Below are positions 8,584 through 17,441 of a stretch of DNA of 63,015 nucleotides, piece by piece. Origin of the DNA: Treponema sp. (GTDB lineage Bacteria; Spirochaetota; Spirochaetia; Treponematales; Treponemataceae); assembly GCA_017961705.1 (NCBI GenBank), contig JAGCWT010000088.1, positions 1 through 63,015 of the forward strand, written 5' to 3'. A model generated the notes under the pieces. It made no database searches. It saw only the letters and a program-made list of their open reading frames with translations, and was not told the origin of the DNA. Position 1 is the first letter of the stretch; each line of letters begins with the position of its first letter. The translations under genes were made by a program, and so were the position numbers.

Positions 8584-8670
8584 CCGGGATTGGAGGGGGC
8601 GCGTAGCGCGTACCCGCAAGGGTACCGGCCGTGAGGGCAAGCCCCGGAAAGCCCGTTATACCAAAAATCC
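8582..8670. repeat. GC-rich intergenic repeat, family B
   Basis: Forward copy beginning 'gccgggattggagggggcgc' and ending 'ccccggaaagccc'. It begins at the HAD stop codon. Inverted arms such as 'gcgcgtagcgcg' and 'gtacccgcaagggtac' should form hairpins in RNA. Confidence 0.7.
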
Positions 8671-8760
8671 CCGAAGGGGCAGTTGAAAGAACAATACGCT
8701 CCAGAAAAACATTCAAAAAATGCCCTATTCAAAAAAAAGACATAATGCTATATTTAAACT

Positions 8761-11700
8761 ATGGAAAAAGTTCATGTAGACTGGCTTTTGGGCGAACTGA
8801 AAGTCTTAGTAGAAAAAGGCGTTGTAACAAACGAAGTCTCCACAAAGATTTCTGATTACTACAAAAATGCGGAATCCTCTGCCGGGCAAAAAGATTCGGC
8901 TGTAAAAGTAGAGGCAACATCTAAGGCTAGCCAAGAAGCCCCAGAAAAAAAATCAGAGCAAAACATATACAAACTTATTAACGAGAGAAACAAAAAGTCT
9001 GCGCAAAAAATTCCTGCCCTTACCACGGAACAGATTCCCGTTGTTTTAAGCGTAATGGCTTCCATTCTTATTGCGGCTGGAGTTATTTCCCTCATCGCCT
9101 ACAACTGGAATGCCATTCCCCGTTTTGCAAAAGCAGTTGCGGCATTTGTAATGCTCCTTGCCGTTCAGGGTTTGGGCTGCTTTGTATTTTTTAAGAAAGA
9201 TTTGATTTGCAAAAAGCACTGGAGGGAAGGTAGCGCTGTCCTATGGTCGCTTCTCTTTGGAGGAACCCTTGCCTTTATTTCGCAGATATGCCGTCTGCCG
9301 GGAAACACAAGCGGCTTTTTCTTTGTGTGGGCAATTTCTTCCATATTAATAATGTATGCCATGAATTCCACAGGGGTTTTCTTTTTTGCGCTTGCCCAGT
9401 CTGTGGCCTATGCCCTTTCCTACAGCAGCTCTGGCGGTGGTGCGTTTGGCTTCTACCTTTTGTTTGCGGCCATCTTCCCCTTTGCGCGGACAAAAAAATA
9501 CGGTCTTCGCATAATGCTTTGCTTGGCGGCTTTGATGCTTTGCTTTGTTCTGGAAAAAGGAATTCCCGGGCTTTGGATTGTTTGCAGCGTTTCTTTTGCG
9601 GTACTCTGCCTTGAATATGCAATTGCCCACGGCGACAGGTTTATAGAGCGGATTTCTTTTGCAGGCCTTTGCATTCTTCTTTTGCTTTTAACCATAAATG
9701 TATTCTGGGAAGGAATCGGCTGGAACTTTGTGCGAAGCGATTACAATCTTTTAGGTTCAATAATGGACTGCATCTTGGCTCTTGGCCTTACCATTGCAGC
9801 TATTGCCTACCCGCTGATTCCTGTGCTAAAGGGAGTAAAGAAAGCTTCTTTTGAACTTGCATATTCTTTTTGCTCACTGCTTGTTGCCATTTTGTATGTA
9901 AGCTACTCCTTTATGAATAAGTCCATGCAAGAGTCTGCTTTGCTTGCACCAACAGCAATAGCCTATCTGCTTGCGCTTTTATTCTTTGTCCATACCTTCT
10001 TTGCAAAGAATTCAGCTGCGGCGGCTTTTTTGGTATGCCTTGCAGTATCTATCTTTTCTGCCAATTTTTCAAACGCCGTATTGGCATGCCTTGTACTTTT
10101 GCTTTTGCTGGAAGCATTCCTTCAGTACCATCTGCTTTCTGCCAAAGAAGAAGACAAGAAAGAAATCAAGTCCGGGGTCTATTACCTTTCCGTCCGCGTA
10201 TTTTTCTTTATTGCCCTTGCCCTGGTTGCATACAATTCTTCCTGGCTTGATTTTGGCATAAAGGGATTCCTTCCCCTAAAGGCCATGATTCTGCCTGCTT
10301 CCCACTTTGCCCTGTACAGCTTGTGTGCGGCAGGAGCTTTATACCTTATAACAAAAGCTTCTTTTGCAAGGCGTTCGCTGGACATAATATTTATATCCAT
10401 AGCAATATTCCTGCTTTTTATTGTGAACGCATTTGTAAAAATAAACGAACAGACCTTGTGCTTTGTCCTCTTTTGCATAGAATTTACGGCATGTGCATAC
10501 GTCTTCTTCCTGAACCAAAAAGAAAAGCTTTCATCCCCGCTTTACTTTTGGGCACCCTTTGCTTTTATAGTGGCATACTATTTCTGGGCAAACCTAAGCT
10601 TTGACTATCCGCTTCTTGCTGCCTTTACCTTCCTCCTGTTCTTTGAAGCCCTTGGACGCTACCGTTCAAAAACCCGTGAATCCGAAGTGAATGCTGTCTT
10701 CTTCTTTGTAAGGTCTGCACTGTCAGTTCTCTTTATTGCAACTGCTTTTGAAGAAGCACGGCCTCTGCTAAAATACGTCTCTTCCAAAGAGGCACTCCCC
10801 TTCCAGATGGCGGTCTATGCCTTCTATGCACTTGCGGCCCTTATTCTGCTTCTAGTTTCCAGACGCTGGCGTGAATCATTGGATGCGGTAATCTTTATGG
10901 CAATAATGGCCTTCATGGTATTTGTCTTGGACAAGTCTTCTGCAGAGGATGCAAGTCTTGTGGCCAGCAACAGTCTTGCTCTTGGCAAACCAAAAATTCA
11001 TTCCAGTCTGCTCTTTTCTTCTGTGTACTACGCACTTTCTTTATTTGCAAGCCTATATGGACTTTACCTGTGGAAGAAAAAGAAGAGTCTTCTCTGCCTG
11101 CCTTACCTGCTGCTCTTGGCGGTAAACCAGTTCTTTGCGCAGGACTACCTTTTTGAAAGCGGGAACTTTATTATCATAGCAATTCCTTTGTGCGCCCTGG
11201 TCTACTACAGCACCCACGACAAGGAAAAATATTCCCCGCTGGCAAGTGTTTCAGAAGCAATCTTTGCAGTAACAATATTTGCCGCAGCCTTTATAGAAAT
11301 TGGCTTAGAAAGGCTTCCCTTCATAAATGATAGAGGGCAAAAAGATTTCCCATATTTGATTTGCTGCCTAATGCACACACTTCTTTATGCTGCAATAGTA
11401 TTGCTGCCCCCAGTTCAAAAAATAAGAAGAAAAGTCTTCTGCAATTACTTTATTGCATTTTACGCACTGGCAATATTTATTCTGCTTGCATTCTGCGAGA
11501 TAGTCCCAATCTTTGGTTACGAACTGGACTCTGGAATTGTAAGCCTAATATTCATCCTGCTTAGCTTCGTAACAATTTTTGTTAACTCAGGCTATTACAT
11601 CTTTAAGGCCTACCGCACAAAAAATCTTGCCTTGGCAAATGCGGCGGGTGGACTTGCATGCCTTTCCATAATCATCAAATTCTTTAGCGACGACTTTGGC

Positions 11701-11814
11701 TTTGTGGTAAAGGGCGTGGTTTTTATAGTCCTTGGAATTCTAATGCTAATACTAAATATGTTCCTCTTGCGCCTTAATGCAAGCAGTGGCGAAAGCGAGG
11801 TAAAAAATGATTAA
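8761..11814 (+). CDS. DUF2157-type large polytopic membrane protein
   Basis: A 1017-aa inner-membrane protein. About 90 cytoplasmic residues at the N terminus ('LLGELKVLVEKGVVT') resemble the start of DUF2157 proteins. They lead into the family-typical 'VMASILIAAGVISLIAYNW' and then more than twenty hydrophobic segments to the C terminus. The biochemical role of this family is unknown. It overlaps the next gene, a GDYXXLXY protein, by 8 nt; the two families are commonly paired. The ATG has no ribosome site and a TATATT box lies 6 nt upstream, so a leaderless transcript is likely. It is longer than most single DUF2157 proteins and may include a second related unit. Confidence 0.78.
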   Translation: MEKVHVDWLLGELKVLVEKGVVTNEVSTKISDYYKNAESSAGQKDSAVKVEATSKASQEAPEKKSEQNIYKLINERNKKSAQKIPALTTEQIPVVLSVMASILIAAGVISLIAYNWNAIPRFAKAVAAFVMLLAVQGLGCFVFFKKDLICKKHWREGSAVLWSLLFGGTLAFISQICRLPGNTSGFFFVWAISSILIMYAMNSTGVFFFALAQSVAYALSYSSSGGGAFGFYLLFAAIFPFARTKKYGLRIMLCLAALMLCFVLEKGIPGLWIVCSVSFAVLCLEYAIAHGDRFIERISFAGLCILLLLLTINVFWEGIGWNFVRSDYNLLGSIMDCILALGLTIAAIAYPLIPVLKGVKKASFELAYSFCSLLVAILYVSYSFMNKSMQESALLAPTAIAYLLALLFFVHTFFAKNSAAAAFLVCLAVSIFSANFSNAVLACLVLLLLLEAFLQYHLLSAKEEDKKEIKSGVYYLSVRVFFFIALALVAYNSSWLDFGIKGFLPLKAMILPASHFALYSLCAAGALYLITKASFARRSLDIIFISIAIFLLFIVNAFVKINEQTLCFVLFCIEFTACAYVFFLNQKEKLSSPLYFWAPFAFIVAYYFWANLSFDYPLLAAFTFLLFFEALGRYRSKTRESEVNAVFFFVRSALSVLFIATAFEEARPLLKYVSSKEALPFQMAVYAFYALAALILLLVSRRWRESLDAVIFMAIMAFMVFVLDKSSAEDASLVASNSLALGKPKIHSSLLFSSVYYALSLFASLYGLYLWKKKKSLLCLPYLLLLAVNQFFAQDYLFESGNFIIIAIPLCALVYYSTHDKEKYSPLASVSEAIFAVTIFAAAFIEIGLERLPFINDRGQKDFPYLICCLMHTLLYAAIVLLPPVQKIRRKVFCNYFIAFYALAIFILLAFCEIVPIFGYELDSGIVSLIFILLSFVTIFVNSGYYIFKAYRTKNLALANAAGGLACLSIIIKFFSDDFGFVVKGVVFIVLGILMLILNMFLLRLNASSGESEVKND

Positions 11815-12457
11815 ATTGGACGCAAAAAAAATAGGACTCTTATCTTTAGCCCTGGCCCTTTTTGTTCAGCTTGTAACAGCCGTCTCTTTGCTTAGCTACA
11901 GCCACAGAACAAAAGTCTATGCAGAAAAAAACGGACGTATAATAAACCTTGCATGTAAAGCATACGATCCCTACAGCCCCTTCAAGGGAAGGTACATTCG
12001 CCTTTCATTTGAAGAAGAAAGAATAAGCTCAAAAAACTTGGACAGAGAAAGCTTCCAAAATCACACAAAGCGCGGTGAACAGTATTACTTCCGCATGGAA
12101 GAAGGTTCAGATTCTCTTTGGACTGTCCGCGGAATAAGAAAAGAACTTCCCGGCAAAGCAGATGGAATTTCTACAGACGGAATTTATATCAAGGGAAAAA
12201 CCTACCCCTACATGCTTTACCCTTCCGCCTCAGAAACAATTTCTGCAAACTTCCCCTTCTCTGAATACTACATGCAGGAAAACTACGCACAATACGTGGA
12301 CACAATAGAGTGGGAAGACTTTAACGCCCTAAAGCCCATACTCTCGCTCTACGTAGACAAAAAAGGCCAGTGCATTCAAAAAGGGCTTACCGTCCTTAAT
12401 GGCACTGACCGAATCAGTATCGAAGAATACTGTAGGATAAAAATTAAAACACCTTAG
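11807..12457 (+). CDS. GDYXXLXY-domain protein
   Basis: A 216-aa membrane-anchored protein with one N-terminal helix ('LLSLALALFVQLVTAVSLLS') and an extracytoplasmic domain. It carries the family-defining phrase 'YDPYSPFKGRYIRLSFE', the GDYXXLXY motif in slightly changed form. It overlaps the end of the DUF2157 gene by 8 nt and meets the 3' end of hisB by 4 nt on the opposite strand. Its function is unknown; the pair is probably a membrane complex. Confidence 0.8.
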   Translation: MIKLDAKKIGLLSLALALFVQLVTAVSLLSYSHRTKVYAEKNGRIINLACKAYDPYSPFKGRYIRLSFEEERISSKNLDRESFQNHTKRGEQYYFRMEEGSDSLWTVRGIRKELPGKADGISTDGIYIKGKTYPYMLYPSASETISANFPFSEYYMQENYAQYVDTIEWEDFNALKPILSLYVDKKGQCIQKGLTVLNGTDRISIEEYCRIKIKTP

Positions 12458-13074
12458 ACAATAATACCTTTTGTAGAAGGAACTTCTCCGTTACGGCGCA
12501 CGTCTATTTCCACAGCGGCACGAATTGCGCGGGATGCAGCCTTAAAAAGACCTTCCATCTTGTGGTGGTCACTGCGGCCGCGGATTGTGTCCAAGTGGAT
12601 GTTGCACTTTGCTCCGTTTGCAAAGCCCTGCCAAAAATCTTCAAAGCAGTCCGTCTGGAAGCTGGAAGACTTACCTTCCGGCGAAATTGAAACAAGAGGA
12701 ATGCCCGTCAAAGCAGCATTGCAGAAGCAGAATGGACGACCGCCAAAATCTACGCTTACCTGCAAAAGACTTTCGTCCATTGGGTATACAAAAAAACCGG
12801 AGCGGTAGATGCCTGCACAGTCGCCCAAAGCCTTTGCAAACAAAAGCCCAAGAACAATTCCTGTGTCTTCTATCAAGTGGTGCTGGTCCACGTTAAGGTC
12901 CCCGCTGATTTCTCCGCTCAAGTCAAACATTCCGTGCTTGCAGAAAGCGGAAAGCATGTGCTCAAAAAAACCGATTGGATTCTTTACGCTGTACTTGCCG
13001 CTGCCGTCCAAATTAAGCGTAAGCTTTATCTGAGTTTCTTTTGTATTGCGTTCTACAGTTGCGATTCTATCCAT
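12454..13074 (-). CDS. hisB: Imidazoleglycerol-phosphate dehydratase
   Basis: Catalyses the dehydration of imidazole glycerol phosphate to imidazole acetol phosphate in histidine synthesis (206 aa, monofunctional form). Metal-binding motifs are clear: 'GFFEHMLSAFCKHG', 'HHLIEDTGI' and 'GRSDHHKMEGLFKAA'. I chose ATG 13074 ('MDRIATVERNTKETQI') because it matches the family start and AAGGGG lies about 9 nt before it. An in-frame ATG at 13098 overlaps the hisG stop. Only hisG and hisB are here; the other his genes must lie elsewhere. Confidence 0.93.
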   Translation of the reverse strand: MDRIATVERNTKETQIKLTLNLDGSGKYSVKNPIGFFEHMLSAFCKHGMFDLSGEISGDLNVDQHHLIEDTGIVLGLLFAKALGDCAGIYRSGFFVYPMDESLLQVSVDFGGRPFCFCNAALTGIPLVSISPEGKSSSFQTDCFEDFWQGFANGAKCNIHLDTIRGRSDHHKMEGLFKAASRAIRAAVEIDVRRNGEVPSTKGIIV

Positions 13075-13097
13075 ATCCGCATCACCCCTTGCCCGCA

Positions 13098-13970
13098 TCA
13101 AATCATCACTTTGCGAAGCTCGTATTCCACAATGTCGCAAGCGCCAAGACTCTGAAGCTTTGGCAAAAGTGTTGGAACCTCGCTCTTCTTTACGGCAATC
13201 TTTATAGCGTAACCGTCGCCGCCAAAGAGTGTGCTAACGGTCGGACTCTTCATAGAAGGAAGCCCCTTAACCAAAGCATCAAACTTGTCCTTGGAAACAT
13301 TCATCTCTAGCATTACGCGGTTTCTTGCGTTAAGAACCGTCTGGAAAAGCATCTTAAGCTCCATAATCTTCTGCTTCTTTTCCGGATCCTTTAACGCTTC
13401 CTTGCTGGCATACATTCTTGTGGATGATTCCATAAGAGTGTCCACAATCTTAAGATGGTTTGCATGCAGGGAAGAACCAGTGCTTGTGTTGTCTATCAAA
13501 ATCTGTGCGATAGAATCTTCCGTGTCCTGAACAAAACCTTCGCTTGTACCCCAGGTGCGGAAAATCGTTCCCTGAATCTTTTTGTCTTCAACCCATTTTC
13601 GGCTCAAAGTCTGGTATTCGGTAGCAATCGTAACCGGAGACTTTATAAGCTTTTCGTAGTCAACCGTATCTGGAACAGCCGCCACAATGCGCACTCCGTC
13701 AAAGCCCAAGTCCATGATTTCTTCAACAGAATCCTGAACACCGTTTTCGTACACCCAGTCTTTTCCGCTAAAACCAACGTCTGCCTTGTTGCCCGCAAGC
13801 AAGTTGCTTACAATCTGTGGCTTTACAACCTGAAATGCCAAGTCTGCCTGATTCGTTATGGGAAAATAAGTCCTGTCTGGAAGATAAATAGAAATTCCAA
13901 CATCACTTAAAAGTTCGTATACCGATTCATAAATGCGGCCCTTAGCCAGCAAAATCTTCAATTTTTCCAT
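13098..13970 (-). CDS. hisG: ATP phosphoribosyltransferase, long form
   Basis: The first and feedback-controlled enzyme of histidine synthesis (290 aa). The length and the C-terminal stretch after about residue 215 ('LEMNVSKDKFDALVKGLPS' to 'ACDIVEYELRKVMI') show the long HisG type with its own ACT-like histidine-binding regulatory domain, so no HisZ is needed. The N terminus 'LKILLAKGRIYESVYELL' and the phosphate-binding area 'ILIDNTSTGSSLHAN' fit the family. Its TGA overlaps an in-frame ATG of hisB. No ribosome site is present; a TATAAA box lies 8 nt before the ATG, suggesting a leaderless mRNA. Confidence 0.94.
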   Translation of the reverse strand: MEKLKILLAKGRIYESVYELLSDVGISIYLPDRTYFPITNQADLAFQVVKPQIVSNLLAGNKADVGFSGKDWVYENGVQDSVEEIMDLGFDGVRIVAAVPDTVDYEKLIKSPVTIATEYQTLSRKWVEDKKIQGTIFRTWGTSEGFVQDTEDSIAQILIDNTSTGSSLHANHLKIVDTLMESSTRMYASKEALKDPEKKQKIMELKMLFQTVLNARNRVMLEMNVSKDKFDALVKGLPSMKSPTVSTLFGGDGYAIKIAVKKSEVPTLLPKLQSLGACDIVEYELRKVMI

Positions 13971-14030
13971 ACGCTTATTTTATAGAAAAAAACATACACT
14001 TGCAATAGCGCCCGCCTTTAATACCATCTC

Positions 14031-14117
14031 CAAGGAGGGGGAAGTCTCCCCCTGCGGTCGCACTTCGTTGCGCCCTACCCTCTCTACGGGTGGCAAGCCC
14101 CCCCCGTAACGCCCCCC
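14031..14117. repeat. GC-rich intergenic repeat, family C copy 2
   Basis: Nearly the same as 134-220: 'caaggagggggaagtctccc', then 'gcacttcgttgcgccctacc' and 'cccgtaacgc'. It lies between the 3' end of the histidine-kinase gene and the 5' end of hisG, on the hisG upstream side. Confidence 0.75.
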
Positions 14118-14137
14118 TATGCAAACAAAAAATTGAA

Positions 14138-15553
14138 CTAGTTGTCAAGCACCAGCCGCACACCTGCACCGCCTGCCTCTGCGTTAAAGGCCGTGATTGT
14201 GCCGCCAAGGGATTGTGTCAGAGCCTTTGCAATGGAAAGCCCAAGCCCTGCCCCGCCTGCACTTCTTGTATGCGACTCGTCTCCCCGGTAAAAGCGGTCA
14301 AATACATGCTCCAGGTCTTGAGCCTTAAAACCGGGACCGTTGTCTACAATGCAAAGTTCCGTCTTTGTCTCTTTTTGCAAAGCAGAAAAAGTAAGCTCAA
14401 GATTTTTTTCCTTGCAGAATTTTATACTGTTGGAAATTGCGGCCATAAAGATTTGGTGCAGCATTTCCTTGTCGGTAAAAAGGGTCAAGTCCTTGCCAAC
14501 GGTGGCTGAAACTTTTGCATCCGGACTAAGGCTTTGCACTTCTTCTTTTAGCCTGTCAAAAAAATCGGCAAGAAAAAACTTTTCTTTTTGAGGAAGCAGC
14601 TTTTTGTTTTCCAGCCTTGTTATATGGAGCAAGTTTGTAATCACCGCATTCATTGATTCAGCTTCGTCCATAATTATTCCCAGTGATTTTTCCAGCTGGG
14701 CCTTGTCGTCCTTTCCCCAGCGGCGCAATAGATTTGCCTGCCCCAAGATTACGGCAAGCGGAGTCTTTAGCTCGTGCGAAACATCACTGGTAAAACCGCG
14801 CTCCCGGTCAAAGTCTTTTTTTAGCCTTACAAACAAATCGTTGAATGTTACGGCAAGCTTGTCCAGTTCATCCAAATTTCCAGAGGAAATATCATCTGCA
14901 ATAGAGTCCTTCTGTTTTACAGGCAAAAGTTCTCCCAAGTTTGTGCTGCTTATTTTTTTTGCAGCCTCAGTCATCTTTACCACAGGGGCAAGGGTCCTTT
15001 TTGCAATAAGAAGTGCCGTCAAAAAAGAGACAAGCAAAACAGGCAAAAATGCAAGCAGAACAATTACAGGTATTCCCCGCAAGAGCAGGTTGGAAGAATC
15101 AGTGTCCAGATTCAGTGCTGTCTGGATTACAAGGCTTCCGTATTCATCACTTTCTTCTTCCATTGCAAAATATAAAATCCTAAGGTCACCGTCTATAAAA
15201 TAATTCTTGCTTACAAATTTTTTTGTCTTTCCCTTTGTTGCTTCAAGGAGCGGCAGGAAGGGATCGTTTGTTTCCAAAATTTCCTGGCTTTCTTTTTGGT
15301 AAACGGCATAAGTTATGTAATAGGGTATCTTTTCTTTTTGCTCTGGCTGGGCATCGGTCTTTAGGGCAAGCGCAAGAAGCTCCGCGGAATCTTTTAGCTC
15401 ACGGCTTTGCGAATTGTAGATGTAGCGTTTAAGGGCAAATGTAAACAAAACCGCAAGCGAAAGAACCGCAAGTGCAAGCACAAGAGAAAATCTTAGCGCA
15501 AGCGTAAATGTTACGGAAGGCGCTTTTTTTCTTACGGCAAGGCAAAGGCTCAT
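14138..15553 (-). CDS. Two-component sensor histidine kinase
   Basis: An inner-membrane sensor (471 aa). A first helix (about residues 18-42) and a second (about 165-190, 'GIPVIVLLAFLPVLLVSFLT') flank an extracytoplasmic domain of about 120 residues. HAMP follows, then HisKA with phospho-accepting His260 in 'FTSDVSHELKTPL'. The HATPase has an N-box 'NSIKFC', G1 'DNGPGF', F-box 'FDRFYRGD' and G2 'GGAGLGLSIAKAL'. Its start overlaps the response-regulator stop by 4 nt. It is the last gene of a three-gene operon that begins with a secreted protein, so an envelope signal is likely. Confidence 0.93.
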   Translation of the reverse strand: MSLCLAVRKKAPSVTFTLALRFSLVLALAVLSLAVLFTFALKRYIYNSQSRELKDSAELLALALKTDAQPEQKEKIPYYITYAVYQKESQEILETNDPFLPLLEATKGKTKKFVSKNYFIDGDLRILYFAMEEESDEYGSLVIQTALNLDTDSSNLLLRGIPVIVLLAFLPVLLVSFLTALLIAKRTLAPVVKMTEAAKKISSTNLGELLPVKQKDSIADDISSGNLDELDKLAVTFNDLFVRLKKDFDRERGFTSDVSHELKTPLAVILGQANLLRRWGKDDKAQLEKSLGIIMDEAESMNAVITNLLHITRLENKKLLPQKEKFFLADFFDRLKEEVQSLSPDAKVSATVGKDLTLFTDKEMLHQIFMAAISNSIKFCKEKNLELTFSALQKETKTELCIVDNGPGFKAQDLEHVFDRFYRGDESHTRSAGGAGLGLSIAKALTQSLGGTITAFNAEAGGAGVRLVLDN

Positions 15554-16239
15554 TTTTTGCTTTCCTCCACCATCATGTAGCCTGCACCCCGCACAGTCTT
15601 TATGTATTCCTCTTTTGCAACCTGGTCAATTTTTGCGCGAAGGTAGCCCACATATACATCCACATTGTTTTCGTCTATAAAATGATTTTCGCCCCAGACG
15701 GCTGTTATTATGCTGTCACGGCTCAAGACCTGCCCCTTGTGCTCCATAAAATTCTTTAGCATCAAAAACTCGGTCTTGGAAAATTCAATTGGATTACCGT
15801 TAAGGCTTGCGCTCATGCTTTCTGGCATAAGTTCAAGTCCGCGAATCTTTAGGCTGCCCACCGCTGTAGTGGCAGGAGCAGAACTTCTTCTTAGGACGGC
15901 ACTCATTCTGGCAATTAGTTCTTCTATGCTAAAGGGCTTTGCAAGATAGTCATCAGCACCGGCATTCAGACCGTTAACCTTGTCGTAAGTTTCTCCGCGT
16001 GCAGTCAAAATTATAACAGGAACATTGGATTCCTTTCTGATTCTGCGCAAAACTTCAAGCCCGCTTAATTCCGGCAGCATTATGTCCAAAAGGATAATAT
16101 CCGGTTTTTCTGCCGCAAAAACTTCCAGAGCCATCCGTCCGGTACTTGCCAGGCAGGTTGAATATCCTTCATGCTCAAGCTCAAGTTTTACAAAGTCGCT
16201 TATGCCCTCATCGTCTTCTACAATTAAAACTTTTTCCAT
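15550..16239 (-). CDS. OmpR/PhoB-family response regulator
   Basis: A cytoplasmic transcription regulator (229 aa). The receiver has acidic residues Glu8-Asp9-Asp10, phosphorylation site Asp52 in 'ILLDIMLPELSG', Thr in 'ILTARGE' and Lys in 'YLAKPFS'. The winged-helix DNA-binding domain covers about residues 128-225 ('FMEHKGQVLSRDSI', 'VDVYVGYLRAKID'). It overlaps the upstream secreted-protein gene by 16 nt and the kinase by 4 nt. Direct repeats in the divergent promoter at 16769-16793 are candidate binding sites. Confidence 0.94.
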   Translation of the reverse strand: MEKVLIVEDDEGISDFVKLELEHEGYSTCLASTGRMALEVFAAEKPDIILLDIMLPELSGLEVLRRIRKESNVPVIILTARGETYDKVNGLNAGADDYLAKPFSIEELIARMSAVLRRSSAPATTAVGSLKIRGLELMPESMSASLNGNPIEFSKTEFLMLKNFMEHKGQVLSRDSIITAVWGENHFIDENNVDVYVGYLRAKIDQVAKEEYIKTVRGAGYMMVEESKK

Positions 16240-16721
16240 ACCTTTTCTTCCTTGTCAAAAAAATACTTGTGGCCGCATTCAGCAGATTCAATCTGGGCTT
16301 TTGGAACAGGGCTTGCATTGTAGGAACGGATTCCGTCTATGCTAAGAGAAAAGGAATCTTCCCTTTCCAAAACAATGCGCATACATGTAGCCGACTTGTT
16401 GAACAATATTTTGTGCCTTGGACTAAGCGCAAGAGAATTTACAAGAATATTTTTATTGTGAACTGAACGCGGATCTATGCTCTGGTTAAAAAAAAGTTCA
16501 AGCGCAACAAATTCCTTTCCGTCTTCCGTAACAGGAATCACGTTTATTCTTACAAGACGGCAGCTTTCCTTGCGCAAGGGTTTTCTTCTTCCACGAAAAT
16601 TTTCAAATCGTCTTGCCGGAAAATTTTGATGCCCAGGAACAGGCCCCTTGTCTTCCTTACAAAACCCCTGTCCACAAAAAATTGCCAGCAACAAAAATAA
16701 AATGCATATTTTCCTATTCAT
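16224..16721 (-). CDS. Secreted protein encoded with a two-component system
   Basis: A 165-aa exported protein of unknown function. A clear signal peptide ('ICILFLLLAIFCGQGFC') is followed by a basic region ('RRFENFRGRRKPLRK') and a domain with two cysteines. The segment 'FVALELFFNQSIDPRSVHNK' resembles Ig-like/SbsA-type domains but is too short to assign. It overlaps the response regulator by 16 nt and so is the first gene of the regulator-kinase operon. A role as accessory sensor or ligand presenter is inferred from that position only. Confidence 0.75.
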   Translation of the reverse strand: MNRKICILFLLLAIFCGQGFCKEDKGPVPGHQNFPARRFENFRGRRKPLRKESCRLVRINVIPVTEDGKEFVALELFFNQSIDPRSVHNKNILVNSLALSPRHKILFNKSATCMRIVLEREDSFSLSIDGIRSYNASPVPKAQIESAECGHKYFFDKEEKVWKKF

Positions 16722-16768
16722 GTCGCGCCTCCTTCACGATTTATTCTACTATCTATTGAACAAAAAAG

Positions 16769-16808
16769 TAAGAGTTTTTTGAATAAGAGTTTTCTTATCT
16801 TTCTCTTA
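16769..16808. promoter_or_regulatory. Direct repeats in the divergent promoter, candidate response-regulator site
   Basis: TAAGAGTTTT occurs at 16769-16778 and again at 16784-16793 (15-bp period), with an inverted CTCTTA at 16803-16808. OmpR/PhoB-type regulators bind direct repeats of this kind. A TATATT sequence at 16842-16847 may be the -10 box of the plus-strand gene. Confidence 0.45.
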
Positions 16809-16901
16809 GCAAAGATTCATGTTCCGCGTAAAGAGAAATGCTATATTAAGGGCGTAATGAGCGAGAGACGTTCAAATATTTTTTTATAGAGAGGTATTGT
16901 T

Positions 16902-17441
16902 ATGAATAAGAAAATTATGGTAAGCGGTCTTGGTTTTGTTTTTGCAGCCTTTGCAATGAGCGGAATTGCTTTTGCACAGGAAGCAAATGCCCCAAAAGCA
17001 GCTCCAGAAGCAAAAGCCCCTGCAGAAGTTGTTCGCCCTGCCCCCAAGGAAGTTGCACCCAAAGAAAAGGCTGGAGAAAAGAAGCTTAAGAAAGCCCTTC
17101 CACCAAAAGGCCAGGTAGAAGACAAGGGCAAGATGATGCCAAAGCCAAATGCAGACGGAAAGAATTTTGCAAAGCCAAGAGGCAAGATGAACGGAAAGGG
17201 ATTCGGAAAGCCAAGAGGCAAAAGAGGCTGCGGATGCTGTGCTGGCGGAAGGATGAACCGCAAAAAGATGATGCCAATGCCCAAAGATGGCAAGAAGAAT
17301 TTTAACGGCAAGAATCTCCCCGGCAGAAAATTCCCAGGAGGAGAATTCAAGAAGGGAGATGTTAAAGGAGAAGTTCCAGCTCCCAAGCCGGTAGCGCCAA
17401 AGGAGGCTCCAAAAGATGCAGGTGAAAAGAAGGTAAACTAA
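16902..17441 (+). CDS. Secreted low-complexity cationic protein rich in Lys, Pro and Gly
   Basis: A 179-aa exported protein. A signal peptide cut near 'AFAQEANA' is followed by Ala/Pro/Lys-rich sequence, then Lys/Gly/Met-rich runs ('KMMPKPNADGKNF', 'GKMNGKGFGKPRGK') and a short cysteine cluster 'RGCGCC' with nearby Met ('KKMMPMPK'). No folded domain is evident. It could bind polyanions or soft metals through the Cys/Met cluster; both are inference. It is divergent from the secreted protein-regulator-kinase operon and may be its target. GAGAGG lies before the ATG. The 3' end overlaps fruK by 4 nt, tail to tail. Confidence 0.72.
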   Translation: MNKKIMVSGLGFVFAAFAMSGIAFAQEANAPKAAPEAKAPAEVVRPAPKEVAPKEKAGEKKLKKALPPKGQVEDKGKMMPKPNADGKNFAKPRGKMNGKGFGKPRGKRGCGCCAGGRMNRKKMMPMPKDGKKNFNGKNLPGRKFPGGEFKKGDVKGEVPAPKPVAPKEAPKDAGEKKVN

